Origin: Anaerorhabdus sp036636695
GTDB lineage: Bacteria; Bacillota_I; Bacilli_A; Erysipelotrichales; Erysipelotrichaceae
Assembly (NCBI RefSeq): GCF_036636695.1
Contig: NZ_JAVWNW010000004.1
DNA: 64,000 bases
Reading direction: 5' to 3' (one strand)
Shown here piece after piece: positions 8,239 to 16,644 of this stretch. Each line of letters opens with the position of its first letter. Position 1 is the first letter of the stretch. Under the pieces are notes generated by a model. The model was given only the letters and a program-made list of their open reading frames with translations, searched no databases and had not been told where the DNA came from. Position numbers and translations under genes: made by a program.

Positions 8239-9558
8239 TTATTTAGTGATTTTTAAATAATACATGGAATAGGGTTGCAAGATTATAGAAGAAGACAATA
8301 TAACAGTATCTCCACTTATTAAATCAATTGCTTCACTGTATGAACCCAATTGACTTGGTGATAATGTATACGTAGATTGATCAATGTTAAAGGCAACTAA
8401 AATAGATTCATCTTCAAAAGAGCGTTGATAAACTAATTGTTTGTTTAAAATGGTGATATTTTTATAATCGCCATAGATAAATGCTTTAGTACTTTTATGA
8501 ATTTCTGCTAGTTTTGCAACTATTTCTGCAAGTTCATTGAAGACAGGATATTCAATATGGGGTCGTAAATTATCATCAGATCCTTTTTGTTTTAATCCTT
8601 CTATTCCCCATTCACTTCCATAGTAAAGACAAGGAATACCAGGCATAGAAAATAGTAAGCCATAGGCTAGAGGTAAATGGTTTTTATTCTTGAGATTACT
8701 GGCAATACGGGATACATCGTGATTATCTACAAATGATAATAAATGCATATTTTTATAAAGTGAATAAGGATCGTTTGAAAATTGACGGTTTAATGAATGT
8801 GCAATTTCAAATAAATTCAAATCATTTAAACTTGAATGAATTCCTTTGAAACATTCATAATTTGTACAGCTGTGAAGCATTTCTTGGTTGACAATACGTG
8901 AATAATCACCTGAAATAATTTCTCCAACTAAAAAGAAATCACCTTTAATTTCCGTACAAAAAGTCCGAATTGTTTTAAGAAAGTCAGGTTCAATACAATA
9001 GGCTACATCCAAACGAATACCATCAATATCAAATTCATCTATCCATAGTTGAATACTTTCAAGTAAATAGTGAACAACATCTGGATTTTTTAGATTGAGT
9101 TTAACAAGTTCATAATGACCTTCCCAACCTTCATAGTAGAATCCATCATTATAAGGTGAATTACCATCAAAATTAATATGAAACCAGTCTTTGTAAAGTG
9201 AATCATAACGATGTTGAAGTACATCTTGGAAAGCCCAAAATCCACGGCCAACATGATTAAAAACACCATCTAAAATGATTCTTATATTATTATCTTTTAA
9301 CTGCTGCGCAACTATCTTAAAATCTTCGTTTGTGCCTAAACGACAGTCAATTTTTTGATAGTCGCGAGTATCATAGCCGTGGGAGTCAGATTCAAAGATG
9401 GGAGTAAAATAGATGGCATCAATATTACATTGTTTTAAATGAGGGATCCATTTAATAATATCATGTAGCCGTGATACTTGAATGCCATCGTTAGTGTGAG
9501 GAGCCCCACAAAATCCTAGTGTATAAATTTGATAAAAAATACTATTTTCAAACCACAT
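8239..9558 (-). CDS. GH13 alpha-amylase family glycosidase
   Basis: A 439-residue glycoside hydrolase family 13 enzyme with no signal peptide, so an intracellular maltodextrin-type glucosidase or cyclomaltodextrinase-like enzyme is likely. The four GH13 regions are intact: DGVFNH (97-102), GIRLDVA with nucleophile Asp184, VGEI with acid/base Glu213, and FVDNHD (276-281). It starts directly with MWFENSIFYQIYTLGF, the beginning of the barrel, so there is no N-terminal starch-binding domain. It lies four bases after the flavodoxin gene on the same strand and is probably co-transcribed with it. Exact substrate is not decidable here. Confidence 0.88.
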   Translation of the reverse strand: MWFENSIFYQIYTLGFCGAPHTNDGIQVSRLHDIIKWIPHLKQCNIDAIYFTPIFESDSHGYDTRDYQKIDCRLGTNEDFKIVAQQLKDNNIRIILDGVFNHVGRGFWAFQDVLQHRYDSLYKDWFHINFDGNSPYNDGFYYEGWEGHYELVKLNLKNPDVVHYLLESIQLWIDEFDIDGIRLDVAYCIEPDFLKTIRTFCTEIKGDFFLVGEIISGDYSRIVNQEMLHSCTNYECFKGIHSSLNDLNLFEIAHSLNRQFSNDPYSLYKNMHLLSFVDNHDVSRIASNLKNKNHLPLAYGLLFSMPGIPCLYYGSEWGIEGLKQKGSDDNLRPHIEYPVFNELAEIVAKLAEIHKSTKAFIYGDYKNITILNKQLVYQRSFEDESILVAFNIDQSTYTLSPSQLGSYSEAIDLISGDTVILSSSIILQPYSMYYLKITK

Positions 9559-9562
9559 TTTA

Positions 9563-10039
9563 TTAACCTCGAGCTAGCCAATCTTTAACTTTAATGGCAA
9601 TTTCATCTTTATTTGATTTTAATGGGTCGATAAAATCAATCGTGCTAACTATAGTATTATTCAATAATAAATTACTTAACTTCTTATTGAATACTTTAGT
9701 ACCTCCACCACCGTGACAAGCGAATAAATAAATATCTTTATTAACAACTTTGTTTATTGTGAAAAAGGTTGTGAGTGGTGGTGCATAACTTGCATTCCAT
9801 ACTGGAGAACCGATATAAATCTTATCATAAGAGGTTAGATCTATTGGCTCATTTAACAATGCTGGTTTTTCGTTGAAAACAACACTTTTACCACCCCAAA
9901 AATATTTCATAAAGCCACTTTTTGGAACTTCCTTGATTGGTTGAATTTTAATCAAATCAGCATCAATATTTTCCTTTATCAAAGATGCGATCATTTCAGT
10001 ATTGCCATCAAGTGAATAATAAATAACGATTGATTTCAT
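9563..10039 (-). CDS. Flavodoxin
   Basis: A 158-residue flavodoxin-fold electron carrier binding FMN. The phosphate loop is visible at the N terminus as YYSLDGNTEMIA, followed by the SPVWNASYAPPL and ACHGGGGTKVF loops that contact the flavin in this family. ATG at 10039 is chosen because an AAGGAAA site precedes it and the flavodoxin fold begins immediately; the longer upstream reading frame adds hydrophobic residues without a ribosome site. It is the first gene of a two-gene unit with the GH13 enzyme, a pairing whose logic is not obvious. Confidence 0.88.
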   Translation of the reverse strand: MKSIVIYYSLDGNTEMIASLIKENIDADLIKIQPIKEVPKSGFMKYFWGGKSVVFNEKPALLNEPIDLTSYDKIYIGSPVWNASYAPPLTTFFTINKVVNKDIYLFACHGGGGTKVFNKKLSNLLLNNTIVSTIDFIDPLKSNKDEIAIKVKDWLARG

Positions 10040-10281
10040 AGTTTTTTTCCTTCTAACTCTTTCATGACTATGGTAACATTCTATAAAATAATGCACAATC
10101 AAAAGAATACAATCTAGTATGAATTGAACTATCATGATACAGCATATCAAATGATAAGAGGATATATGATGAGGTTAGGGATAGAAAGATTAATTACAAT
10201 AGTACTACTGAGCATGATATATAGAATTAGATTAGAATATGGGTAAATATTCGAATAATCTTCATCGTAGTCAAGTAAGGG

Positions 10282-10476
10282 ATGATTCGGACATTGATAA
10301 AATATGCATCTATGTTTGGCTGTTTAAAGCTTACAGATGAAGTAGCAAAAGAAAACACTGCATCCAATGCCGTGTTTTGTAAACTGGGATTTTATGTAGA
10401 AAAAGAAACATGTTTTAGAAAAGCTAATACAGAAATTGAGTATGATTCATATATTTATTGCTTACATCTTAAATAA
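10282..10476 (+). pseudogene. Remnant of a GNAT acetyltransferase
   Basis: The 64 codons encode only the last part of a GNAT domain: a piece like the acetyl-CoA loop and helix (MIRTLIKYA after SKG just upstream) and ENTASNAVFCKLGF, the usual final strand motif. The N-terminal half is absent and the preceding bases (10150-10281) hold stop codons in this frame and no recognisable coding. It overlaps the convergent HAD gene tail by 15 bases. It is best read as a decayed gene. Confidence 0.6.
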
Positions 10477-11274
10477 AATATTATTTATAAAATTAGCAAT
10501 ACCATCATGATCATTATCATCTGTTATATAATTGGCAACACTTTTTGTGTGGCTGCTACCATTCCCCATGACAACACCAATACCTGCATTTTTAATCATA
10601 TCGAAATCATTATCCGCATCACCGAAACAACAACATTCTTGTAATGTAAAATTATGGTAGTCAAGAATTTTTTGAATGCCACCTGTTTTTGAAATATTTG
10701 GATCCATATATTCATAAAGGACACTTGCGGTTTTTAAAGATGCCGATTTGTATTGACTACTCTTAAATGTTTTTGAACGCTCAATTACTTGATCCATAAC
10801 CATTTCTTCACATACAATCATTACTTTAGGTTTTGGTTCAATTAAAAATTTATCGAAATCTACTATTTCATAGGGAATCTTATCGAACTTAGAAAGGAGT
10901 TTAATCATATCATTTTCAAAAGGAGCATAGATCATACCATTATAAGGAATCGCAAAGTTCACATCCATATCTTGATAATGACTTACAATTTCTTTAATTA
11001 GATTTCCTTCTAGAAAATGGTTTGTTTCATGGACATCTAATGATAAATCTAAAACTTCAGCACCACCAGTTCCTACTATAGAATCAATAAGTCCTTCTAA
11101 TCCCCATTCTGGCAATAAATCTTTAACACTCAGAGCTTCTCTCCCTGTACAAATACCAATATGATAGCCTTTTTCTTTTGCACATTTGAGAGTATCCAGA
11201 CTATTCTTTGAAACAATTCCATTGGATGTTAATAGGGTACCATCTAAGTCAAACATAAGTACTTTTATATTCAT
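10462..11274 (-). CDS. HAD-superfamily Cof-type sugar phosphatase
   Basis: 270 residues of the Cof/YidA class of haloacid-dehalogenase hydrolases, which dephosphorylate sugar phosphates or related small phosphates in the cytosol. Motif I is MFDLDGTLL (7-15) with the two catalytic Asp residues, motif II lies in GICTGRE, and the C-terminal magnesium-binding motif IV reads FGDADNDFDMI. A C2-type cap sits between them. The start at 11274 is preferred because GAGGAG is eight bases upstream, while the in-frame ATG six codons earlier has none. Monocistronic, convergent to the acetyltransferase relic. Confidence 0.88.
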   Translation of the reverse strand: MNIKVLMFDLDGTLLTSNGIVSKNSLDTLKCAKEKGYHIGICTGREALSVKDLLPEWGLEGLIDSIVGTGGAEVLDLSLDVHETNHFLEGNLIKEIVSHYQDMDVNFAIPYNGMIYAPFENDMIKLLSKFDKIPYEIVDFDKFLIEPKPKVMIVCEEMVMDQVIERSKTFKSSQYKSASLKTASVLYEYMDPNISKTGGIQKILDYHNFTLQECCCFGDADNDFDMIKNAGIGVVMGNGSSHTKSVANYITDDNDHDGIANFINNILFKM

Positions 11275-11389
11275 GATTAGTCTCCTCGTCATAGGTATAA
11301 TCTATCATATTTTAGTGTATAAAAAAAATCGAAAAATTTTGATGATGTGTATTTGAAAGTTTAATATATAATAGGTATAGGTGAAGATG

Positions 11390-12238
11390 ATGAAAAAAGA
11401 TAATTATCAACATGAACTTGTAGAAATAGGAAAAGAATTACCAGTAATCATAATGAAAGCAAATGAAAGAGAACTTCTTGATTATTTTCCTAACGAAACT
11501 TTTATTCCAGCACATTGGCATCGTAGTTTAGAAATTGCTTACTTAGGAGGTATTGAAGCTGTTTTACAAGTAGGTGAAAAACAAATTGATATTCAGGATG
11601 GATTTACATTAATTAATAGTAAAGAAGTACATTCGATAATTGGTAAGCGAATAGAAAAAAATGCACAATGCATCATACTTTTATTTTCTTATGATTTTCT
11701 CAAAAATAATTTTGAACAATTTGATCAAGTCAGTTTTGATATTATGAAGTTGAACAAGCATAAAATTGATTTTAAAAAAATTGTAGATAAATTATTATGT
11801 AGTTATGAATCAAATGATCCATATAAAAATATGAAGTGTAATTCCCTATTATTTGAAATGCTCCATTTTTTATTTTCTAAATGTCAGGAAGAAGAGATAT
11901 CAATTCAATTGCATAATAAAAAGGAAGCAATTGAAATGCTTGATTATGTTCATTCAAATTATGCTCAAGAACTTAGTTTGCAAGATGTAGCGAATTATTT
12001 TCATATGAGTAAAGAACACTTTTCTAGAAAATTTCATGAATATCTAGGTACTACCTTTAAAGACTATCTTTGTTCATATCGATTATATCAAGCGTATGAT
12101 GATGTCATACATTCAGATGAATCAATACAAGACATATCAGACAAGCATGGATTTACGAGTGTGAAATCATTTATTCAGTTTTTTTCTCGTAAATATCATG
12201 AAACACCTCTAAAATACAGAAAGAATATCAATAATTAG
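11390..12238 (+). CDS. AraC-family transcriptional regulator
   Basis: About 282 residues. The N-terminal half is a cupin-type sensor (FIPAHWHRSLEIAYLGG, with His residues that usually point to a sugar effector), and the C-terminal 100 residues carry two helix-turn-helix units: LSLQDVANYFHMSKEHFSRKFHEYLG and DISDKHGFTSVKSFIQFFSRKYHETP, the AraC signature. GTG at 11381 and ATG at 11387 are also possible starts; 11390 gives the best spacing to AGGTGA. It immediately precedes an esterase-ROK kinase-PAP2 operon on the same strand, which is its most likely target. Confidence 0.87.
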   Translation: MKKDNYQHELVEIGKELPVIIMKANERELLDYFPNETFIPAHWHRSLEIAYLGGIEAVLQVGEKQIDIQDGFTLINSKEVHSIIGKRIEKNAQCIILLFSYDFLKNNFEQFDQVSFDIMKLNKHKIDFKKIVDKLLCSYESNDPYKNMKCNSLLFEMLHFLFSKCQEEEISIQLHNKKEAIEMLDYVHSNYAQELSLQDVANYFHMSKEHFSRKFHEYLGTTFKDYLCSYRLYQAYDDVIHSDESIQDISDKHGFTSVKSFIQFFSRKYHETPLKYRKNINN

Positions 12239-12266
12239 GAATTTTCTGTCAACAACTTAGAATAAA

Positions 12267-12281
12267 ATGGAAACGCTTTCA
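12267..12281 (+). promoter_or_regulatory. Catabolite responsive element (cre)
   Basis: ATGGAAACGCTTTCA fits the Bacillota consensus WTGNAARCGNWWWCA at every position. It lies 28 bases upstream of the esterase ATG (12309), where bound CcpA would block transcription of the operon when a preferred sugar is present. Confidence 0.8.
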
Positions 12282-12308
12282 GTTACTCTTATTATAGGAG
12301 GAATGTTT

Positions 12309-13430
12309 ATGGAGAGAAAATATACATTGGATTTACTAAATAAGATTCACGAAAAAGAACGTTTTGAAATAATTGAGGATGTAAATGTATTGGTAAAACC
12401 AATTCCTGATTGTGATGAGTCAGGTTTATTAGATCCACGTTATTACCAAGATAATAAGAAGATGATTACGATGTTGAAATGGATGCCTAAAGGTTTTATG
12501 AAGTTTGATACATCTGAAAAGTCTATCTTGAAATTAAGAGAGATGTTTAATGGTGTTAAAAGTATACCAATAACATCGAATGATATTAGAATTACATCAA
12601 AAATAATAAGTGGAAAAGACAATAATGATATACCACTACGTATTTATCAACCCGCAAAAGATATATCAAATCGACCAGTACTTTATTATATTCATGGTGG
12701 TGGTTTTTTTGGTGGCAATATGGATGTTGTTGAACAACTTGTGAAACTAGTTGTAGAAAAATATGACATTGTTGCAGTTTCAATACAATATCGTCTAGCA
12801 CCGGAAAATCCATATCCTTGTGGGCATGATGATTGTTATGAAGCAATGAAATGGATTTATGAAAATAGTAAAGATTTTGGTGGAAATCCAAATGAAATTT
12901 TTGTTGCAGGAGATAGTGCTGGAGGTAATCTTGCACAATATTGCACAACTAAATCAATGGAAGAAAAATCAAATATTATCAAAGGGCAACTATTACTTTA
13001 TCCTACTGTAAATATGGGTGGTATTAATGATAAATATACAGTATGGTCTTTAGATAAATATGAAATGAACCCTAAACATAAAAAGGCAATAACTTTAATG
13101 ATATCTATGATGGGTGGCGATAATGGTATGACAAGTATGCTAACTGATATCCTCAAGACGAAAGATGTGCTTAATAAATATTTAACTCCTTATTCAATGG
13201 ATGTTACAGGATTACCGCCAACATTGATTACTGTAGGGGAATATGATTTCTTGAAAGTGGAATGCTTGGCTTATGCAAAAAAATTAAGTGAAGCAGAAGT
13301 TGATGTAAAAACTATTTTATATAAAGGATTAGGGCATGCTTATGGTGATAATGTAGGTGTGTATCCACAAAGTGAAGATTGCGCTATTGAAATGGGAAAA
13401 TTCATCATAGAAAATTGTCGAGGAAGATAA
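12309..13430 (+). CDS. HSL-family alpha/beta hydrolase (acetyl esterase-like)
   Basis: A 373-residue cytosolic esterase of the hormone-sensitive-lipase group. The oxyanion motif HGGG is at 129-132, the nucleophile motif GDSAGGN at 201-207 (Ser203), the acid in VGEYDFLK and the catalytic His in GLGHAYG near the C terminus. An 80-90-residue N-terminal cap precedes the core. ATG at 12309 follows AGGAGG by seven bases; the upstream in-frame ATG at 12267 is part of the cre site and has no ribosome site. The stop overlaps the ROK kinase start by one base. Deacetylation of an imported acetylated sugar is a reasonable inference from context. Confidence 0.87.
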   Translation: MERKYTLDLLNKIHEKERFEIIEDVNVLVKPIPDCDESGLLDPRYYQDNKKMITMLKWMPKGFMKFDTSEKSILKLREMFNGVKSIPITSNDIRITSKIISGKDNNDIPLRIYQPAKDISNRPVLYYIHGGGFFGGNMDVVEQLVKLVVEKYDIVAVSIQYRLAPENPYPCGHDDCYEAMKWIYENSKDFGGNPNEIFVAGDSAGGNLAQYCTTKSMEEKSNIIKGQLLLYPTVNMGGINDKYTVWSLDKYEMNPKHKKAITLMISMMGGDNGMTSMLTDILKTKDVLNKYLTPYSMDVTGLPPTLITVGEYDFLKVECLAYAKKLSEAEVDVKTILYKGLGHAYGDNVGVYPQSEDCAIEMGKFIIENCRGR

Positions 13431-14320
13431 TGAATAAACTAGTTCTTGATATTGGTGGTAGTAGCATCAAATACGCTATCATGAATGAAACTGCAGATAT
13501 ATTAGAGAGAGGTAATGAGAGTACACCCTTAGATTCATTTGAAAGTTTCATAAGTGTAATAAGGAAAATTTATGATAAATACAAAGATGATATAGATGGA
13601 ATTGCACTCAGTGCTCCAGGCACAATTGATCCTAAGAGTGGGTTGATATTAGCGCCAGGCGCCTTGTCATTTAACTATAAAGTCAACTTGATAGACAAAA
13701 TTCATGAATTTACCACATATCCTGTTTCAATTGAGAATGATGGAAAGTGTGCTGCACTTGCAGAAAGTTGGATAGGTAATCTTAAAAATTGTAAAAGTGG
13801 AATTGTACTTGTGTTAGGAACGGGTATTGGTGGCGGAATTATATTGGATGGGAAACTATGGAGTGGTTCGCATTTCTTTGCAGGAGAATTTTCGTATCTA
13901 GCACAAGGAGAGTTAACTGGTTTTGATAATGTATTTGCGTTAAAAGGAAGTGCAACCGCACTTGTGATGGAATTTTCGAAGGCAAAGAAAATTGATTTTT
14001 CAGATGTAGATGGTAAAAAAGTATTTGAATTAATTGTTGCAGGAGATGAGGATGCAATAAGTGCGTTAAAAAAAGTTGCTCATAATCTAGCTTTAGAAAT
14101 GTATAATTTACAATGCATTTTTGATCCAGAAAAAATATGTATTGGTGGTGGAATTAGTCAACAACCATTGCTTATTGAGGAAATAAAAAAAGAATTAAAT
14201 ACAATTTATAGTAAGTTACCTTTTGAAGTTCCACATGTAATTGTTGAACAATGCATGTTTTATAATGATTCAAATCTGATAGGAGCTCTACGCAATTATG
14301 AATTTAATAAGAAATTCTAA
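13430..14320 (+). CDS. ROK-family sugar kinase (BglK-like)
   Basis: A 296-residue ROK kinase, phosphorylating a hexose or glycoside with ATP. The N-terminal phosphate loop reads LDIGGSSIKYAIM, and the central LGTGIGGGIILDGKLWSG plus AGEFSYL matches the ROK core. The zinc-binding Cys cluster common in NagC/Mlc-type members is not seen, and there is no DNA-binding domain, so this is an enzyme; the DIGGSSIKYA opening resembles beta-glucoside kinases. Start at 13430 overlaps the esterase stop (TAATG) with AGGAAG just before. It shares the cre-controlled operon, and the PAP2 gene starts inside its last 23 bases. Confidence 0.88.
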   Translation: MNKLVLDIGGSSIKYAIMNETADILERGNESTPLDSFESFISVIRKIYDKYKDDIDGIALSAPGTIDPKSGLILAPGALSFNYKVNLIDKIHEFTTYPVSIENDGKCAALAESWIGNLKNCKSGIVLVLGTGIGGGIILDGKLWSGSHFFAGEFSYLAQGELTGFDNVFALKGSATALVMEFSKAKKIDFSDVDGKKVFELIVAGDEDAISALKKVAHNLALEMYNLQCIFDPEKICIGGGISQQPLLIEEIKKELNTIYSKLPFEVPHVIVEQCMFYNDSNLIGALRNYEFNKKF

Positions 14321-15101
14321 GCCTATAAAATATGGTTTACTACTTTTTTTGGTTGTAATACTTGTCGCAACATTTTTTGACTTGAAAATATCGATGCTTG
14401 TCTATAATCCAAATAGTTTATTTGGACAGATTCTTGAGGCTTGTGGTGAATTTCCAGCATCGATGATTGCGATGTTTAGTAGTGTGGGGTTATGGTATAC
14501 AAGTCCAAACCACAAGAAATGGTTTGTAACAATTGGGTATGGAGTCTTAACGATTTTATTTGGATTTATGTCAGCGATGTTACCATCACATTATTTTAAT
14601 TGGAATATCGTTGTTACAATAGTGCTAACAATTTGCTATATAGGTCTTTCATATTATCTATGTACTAAAATAAAAAATGAATATCTAATCCTATTTAGAA
14701 AAGCATGTATAATTGGATTATTGATGTTTGTTTTACAAATACTTACAGTAACAGGATTAAAAATGTTATGGGGAAGAGAAAGATATCGCAATATGTTTCC
14801 TAATTTGGAACTATTTACTCCTTGGTTTTTACCACAAGGATTAACATCAAATAATGAATTTATGTCTTTTCCATCAGGGCATAGTGCGAATGCTGCAATG
14901 CTTATTTGGTTAACACTAGTCCCTAGTTTTACATCATTCAACAAGAAATTATGGACAATTATTCCAATTATTTGGATAGTTGTGGTTCCTTTTTCCAGAA
15001 TCATAATGGGTGCTCACTTCTTATCAGATGTAACTTTTGGTGTAATCATCACATTGGTATATTTTATATTGCTTAAAAATAAATTCATGAAAGAAGTATA
15101 A
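14298..15101 (+). CDS. PAP2-family membrane phosphatase
   Basis: 267 residues with about six transmembrane helices and the three PAP2 signature parts: KMLWGRERYR, SFPSGHSAN and SRIIMGAHFLSDV, whose His residues form the phosphohistidine active site. The first motif ends RY where RP is usual. Family members dephosphorylate lipid phosphates such as undecaprenyl pyrophosphate or phosphatidylglycerol phosphate at the outer face of the membrane. The gene overlaps the ROK kinase by 23 bases with a TAGGAG site inside it, so the two are translationally coupled. Confidence 0.85.
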   Translation: MNLIRNSKPIKYGLLLFLVVILVATFFDLKISMLVYNPNSLFGQILEACGEFPASMIAMFSSVGLWYTSPNHKKWFVTIGYGVLTILFGFMSAMLPSHYFNWNIVVTIVLTICYIGLSYYLCTKIKNEYLILFRKACIIGLLMFVLQILTVTGLKMLWGRERYRNMFPNLELFTPWFLPQGLTSNNEFMSFPSGHSANAAMLIWLTLVPSFTSFNKKLWTIIPIIWIVVVPFSRIIMGAHFLSDVTFGVIITLVYFILLKNKFMKEV

Positions 15102-15169
15102 AAATAAGTGTAATACTTGATTATTCTGTCTCTTAAATGTAACAATTAAGTTGGAAATGGAGAATTACT

Positions 15170-15538
15170 ATGAAATTTAAAATGATTCATGAAAACTATA
15201 ATGTAAGAGATTTAGATAAATCCTTGGCATTCTATAATGAAGCCTTGGGCCTAGTTGAGAAAAGAAGAAAAATTTCAGATGATGGTTCATTTATTATTGT
15301 CTATTTAGGTAATCAAGAAAGTGATTTTGAGTTGGAATTAACATGGCTAAAAAATATGGAAAGACCATATGATTTAGGAGATTGTGAGTTTCATTTAGCA
15401 TTTCAAGTTGATGACTATGAGGCTGCGTTAAAGAAGCACAAAGAGATGAATTGTGTATGTTTTGAAAATCTAGAAATGGGTATTTATTTTATTGAAGATC
15501 CAGATGGTTATTGGCTAGAAGTAGTTCCAACAAGGTAA
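15170..15538 (+). CDS. gloA: VOC-family protein (glyoxalase I-like)
   Basis: 122 residues, one vicinal-oxygen-chelate domain of two beta-alpha-beta-beta-beta units. His7 (MIHENYNV), the Glu in FELELTW, the His in EFHLAFQV and the Glu in YWLEVVP stand at the four usual metal-ligand positions, so lactoylglutathione-lyase-type methylglyoxal detoxification is plausible, with a thiol other than glutathione possible. Start has a GGAGA site. The metallo-hydrolase starts four bases after its stop. Confidence 0.82.
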   Translation: MKFKMIHENYNVRDLDKSLAFYNEALGLVEKRRKISDDGSFIIVYLGNQESDFELELTWLKNMERPYDLGDCEFHLAFQVDDYEAALKKHKEMNCVCFENLEMGIYFIEDPDGYWLEVVPTR

Positions 15539-15542
15539 ATAT

Positions 15543-16223
15543 ATGAAAGTGACATATATTGGTCATAGTGGCTATTTAGTAGAATGTGATAATGTAAATT
15601 TGCTTTTTGATTATTATGAAGGAAGTATTCCCAAAATGGATGTGGATAAAAAGTTGATTGTGTTTGTAAGTCATTTTCATCACGATCACTTCAACAAAGG
15701 AATCTTTAATCTTCTAAAATTTTATTCGAATGTAAGTTATGTATTTTCATCTGATGTACAAACAACTCATGAAGTAGATGTACTGATTTCACCAAATGAA
15801 AAAGTTAAGTTTGAAAACATAGATATAGAAACATTAAAATCAACCGATTCAGGTGTCGCCTTTTTAATCAATGTTGAAGGAAAACTTATTTACCATGCAG
15901 GTGATTTGAATTTATGGTTGTGGAATGAAGAGACGAATGAAGATAATCAATTGATGCAAGAAAAATTTTCAAAGGAAATAGAAAAGTTAAAAAACAAAAA
16001 AATTGATATCGCGTTTATTCCATTAGATCCTAGGCAAGAAGAATATGAGTTTTCAGGAATTGAAGAGCTTCTTGAAAAAGTGAAGGTAAAGACAATATTT
16101 CCAATGCATTTTTGGAATGACTATTCAATTATTGAACGTTACAATGCCTCACATGAGCATAAAGTTATGGATGTAAATAGAAAAGGTCAAACATTTAAGA
16201 TAAAGGAGAATGAAGATGCTTGA
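15543..16223 (+). CDS. Metallo-beta-lactamase-fold hydrolase
   Basis: 226 residues, cytosolic. The HxHxDH metal motif is intact (His44, His46, Asp48, His49 in SHFHHDHF), followed by YHAGDLNLWLW carrying the next Asp ligand and IFPMHFWND with the last His. This is the compact UlaG/L-ascorbate-lactonase-like branch; substrate unknown. It lies between the glyoxalase-like gene and a small FakA-like protein, with four-base and overlapping junctions, so the three form an operon. Confidence 0.83.
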   Translation: MKVTYIGHSGYLVECDNVNLLFDYYEGSIPKMDVDKKLIVFVSHFHHDHFNKGIFNLLKFYSNVSYVFSSDVQTTHEVDVLISPNEKVKFENIDIETLKSTDSGVAFLINVEGKLIYHAGDLNLWLWNEETNEDNQLMQEKFSKEIEKLKNKKIDIAFIPLDPRQEEYEFSGIEELLEKVKVKTIFPMHFWNDYSIIERYNASHEHKVMDVNRKGQTFKIKENEDA

Positions 16224-16467
16224 ATTTAGATATGATACGCAATTATTAATCGAAGGTGAAGATTTGAATGAAGATGCAATTAATGACTATATCACCAATA
16301 ATTTTAAAGGAGATTGTCTATTAGCAGTAGGAGATGATACACTCATCAAGATTCACTTCCATACAAACGAACCATGGCAAGTACTCGAATATTGTTCAAC
16401 ATTAGGGGAAATCTATGATGTAGTTGTGGAGAATATGGAAAGACAAGAAAAAGGGTTAAAAGGATAG
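16216..16467 (+). CDS. Stand-alone FakA (YloV) middle-domain-like protein
   Basis: 83 residues. The run DCLLAVGDDTLIKIHFHTNEP followed by VLEYCSTLGEIYDVVVENM corresponds to the segment of fatty-acid kinase FakA/YloV that follows its DhaL kinase domain (in those proteins: GDSLVVVGDD, VKVHVHTNDP, GELINIKIENM). No kinase domain or DegV partner is adjacent. ATG at 16216 is chosen because AGGAG ends seven bases upstream; the ATG at 16210 is too close. It overlaps the metallo-hydrolase stop. A role in phosphoryl or acyl group binding is inference only. Confidence 0.65.
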   Translation: MLEFRYDTQLLIEGEDLNEDAINDYITNNFKGDCLLAVGDDTLIKIHFHTNEPWQVLEYCSTLGEIYDVVVENMERQEKGLKG

Positions 16468-16489
16468 TACCAATATATAATTTACAGTT

Positions 16490-16515
16490 AAAAGTCTGCA
16501 TGGGCAGACTTTTTA
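16490..16515 (+). terminator. Intrinsic terminator
   Basis: Perfect ten-base stem 16490-16499 / 16504-16513 with an ATGG loop, then T and AATTT. Confidence 0.9.
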
Positions 16516-16644
16516 ATTTCTAGTAGTGCGTTTAATGAAATCATTAAAAGAAAGTGATTTATACAATGAAATTTACTAGTTCTTGCACTAAATGTAACAA
16601 GAAACATGGTAGAATGAACATAACAAATTAAAAGGAGAAAGAGA

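Noticed and set aside
12267..12308. In-frame ATG at 12267 as the start of the esterase
   Set aside because: The ATG is the first three bases of a perfect cre site, has no ribosome site, and AGGAGG points to 12309.
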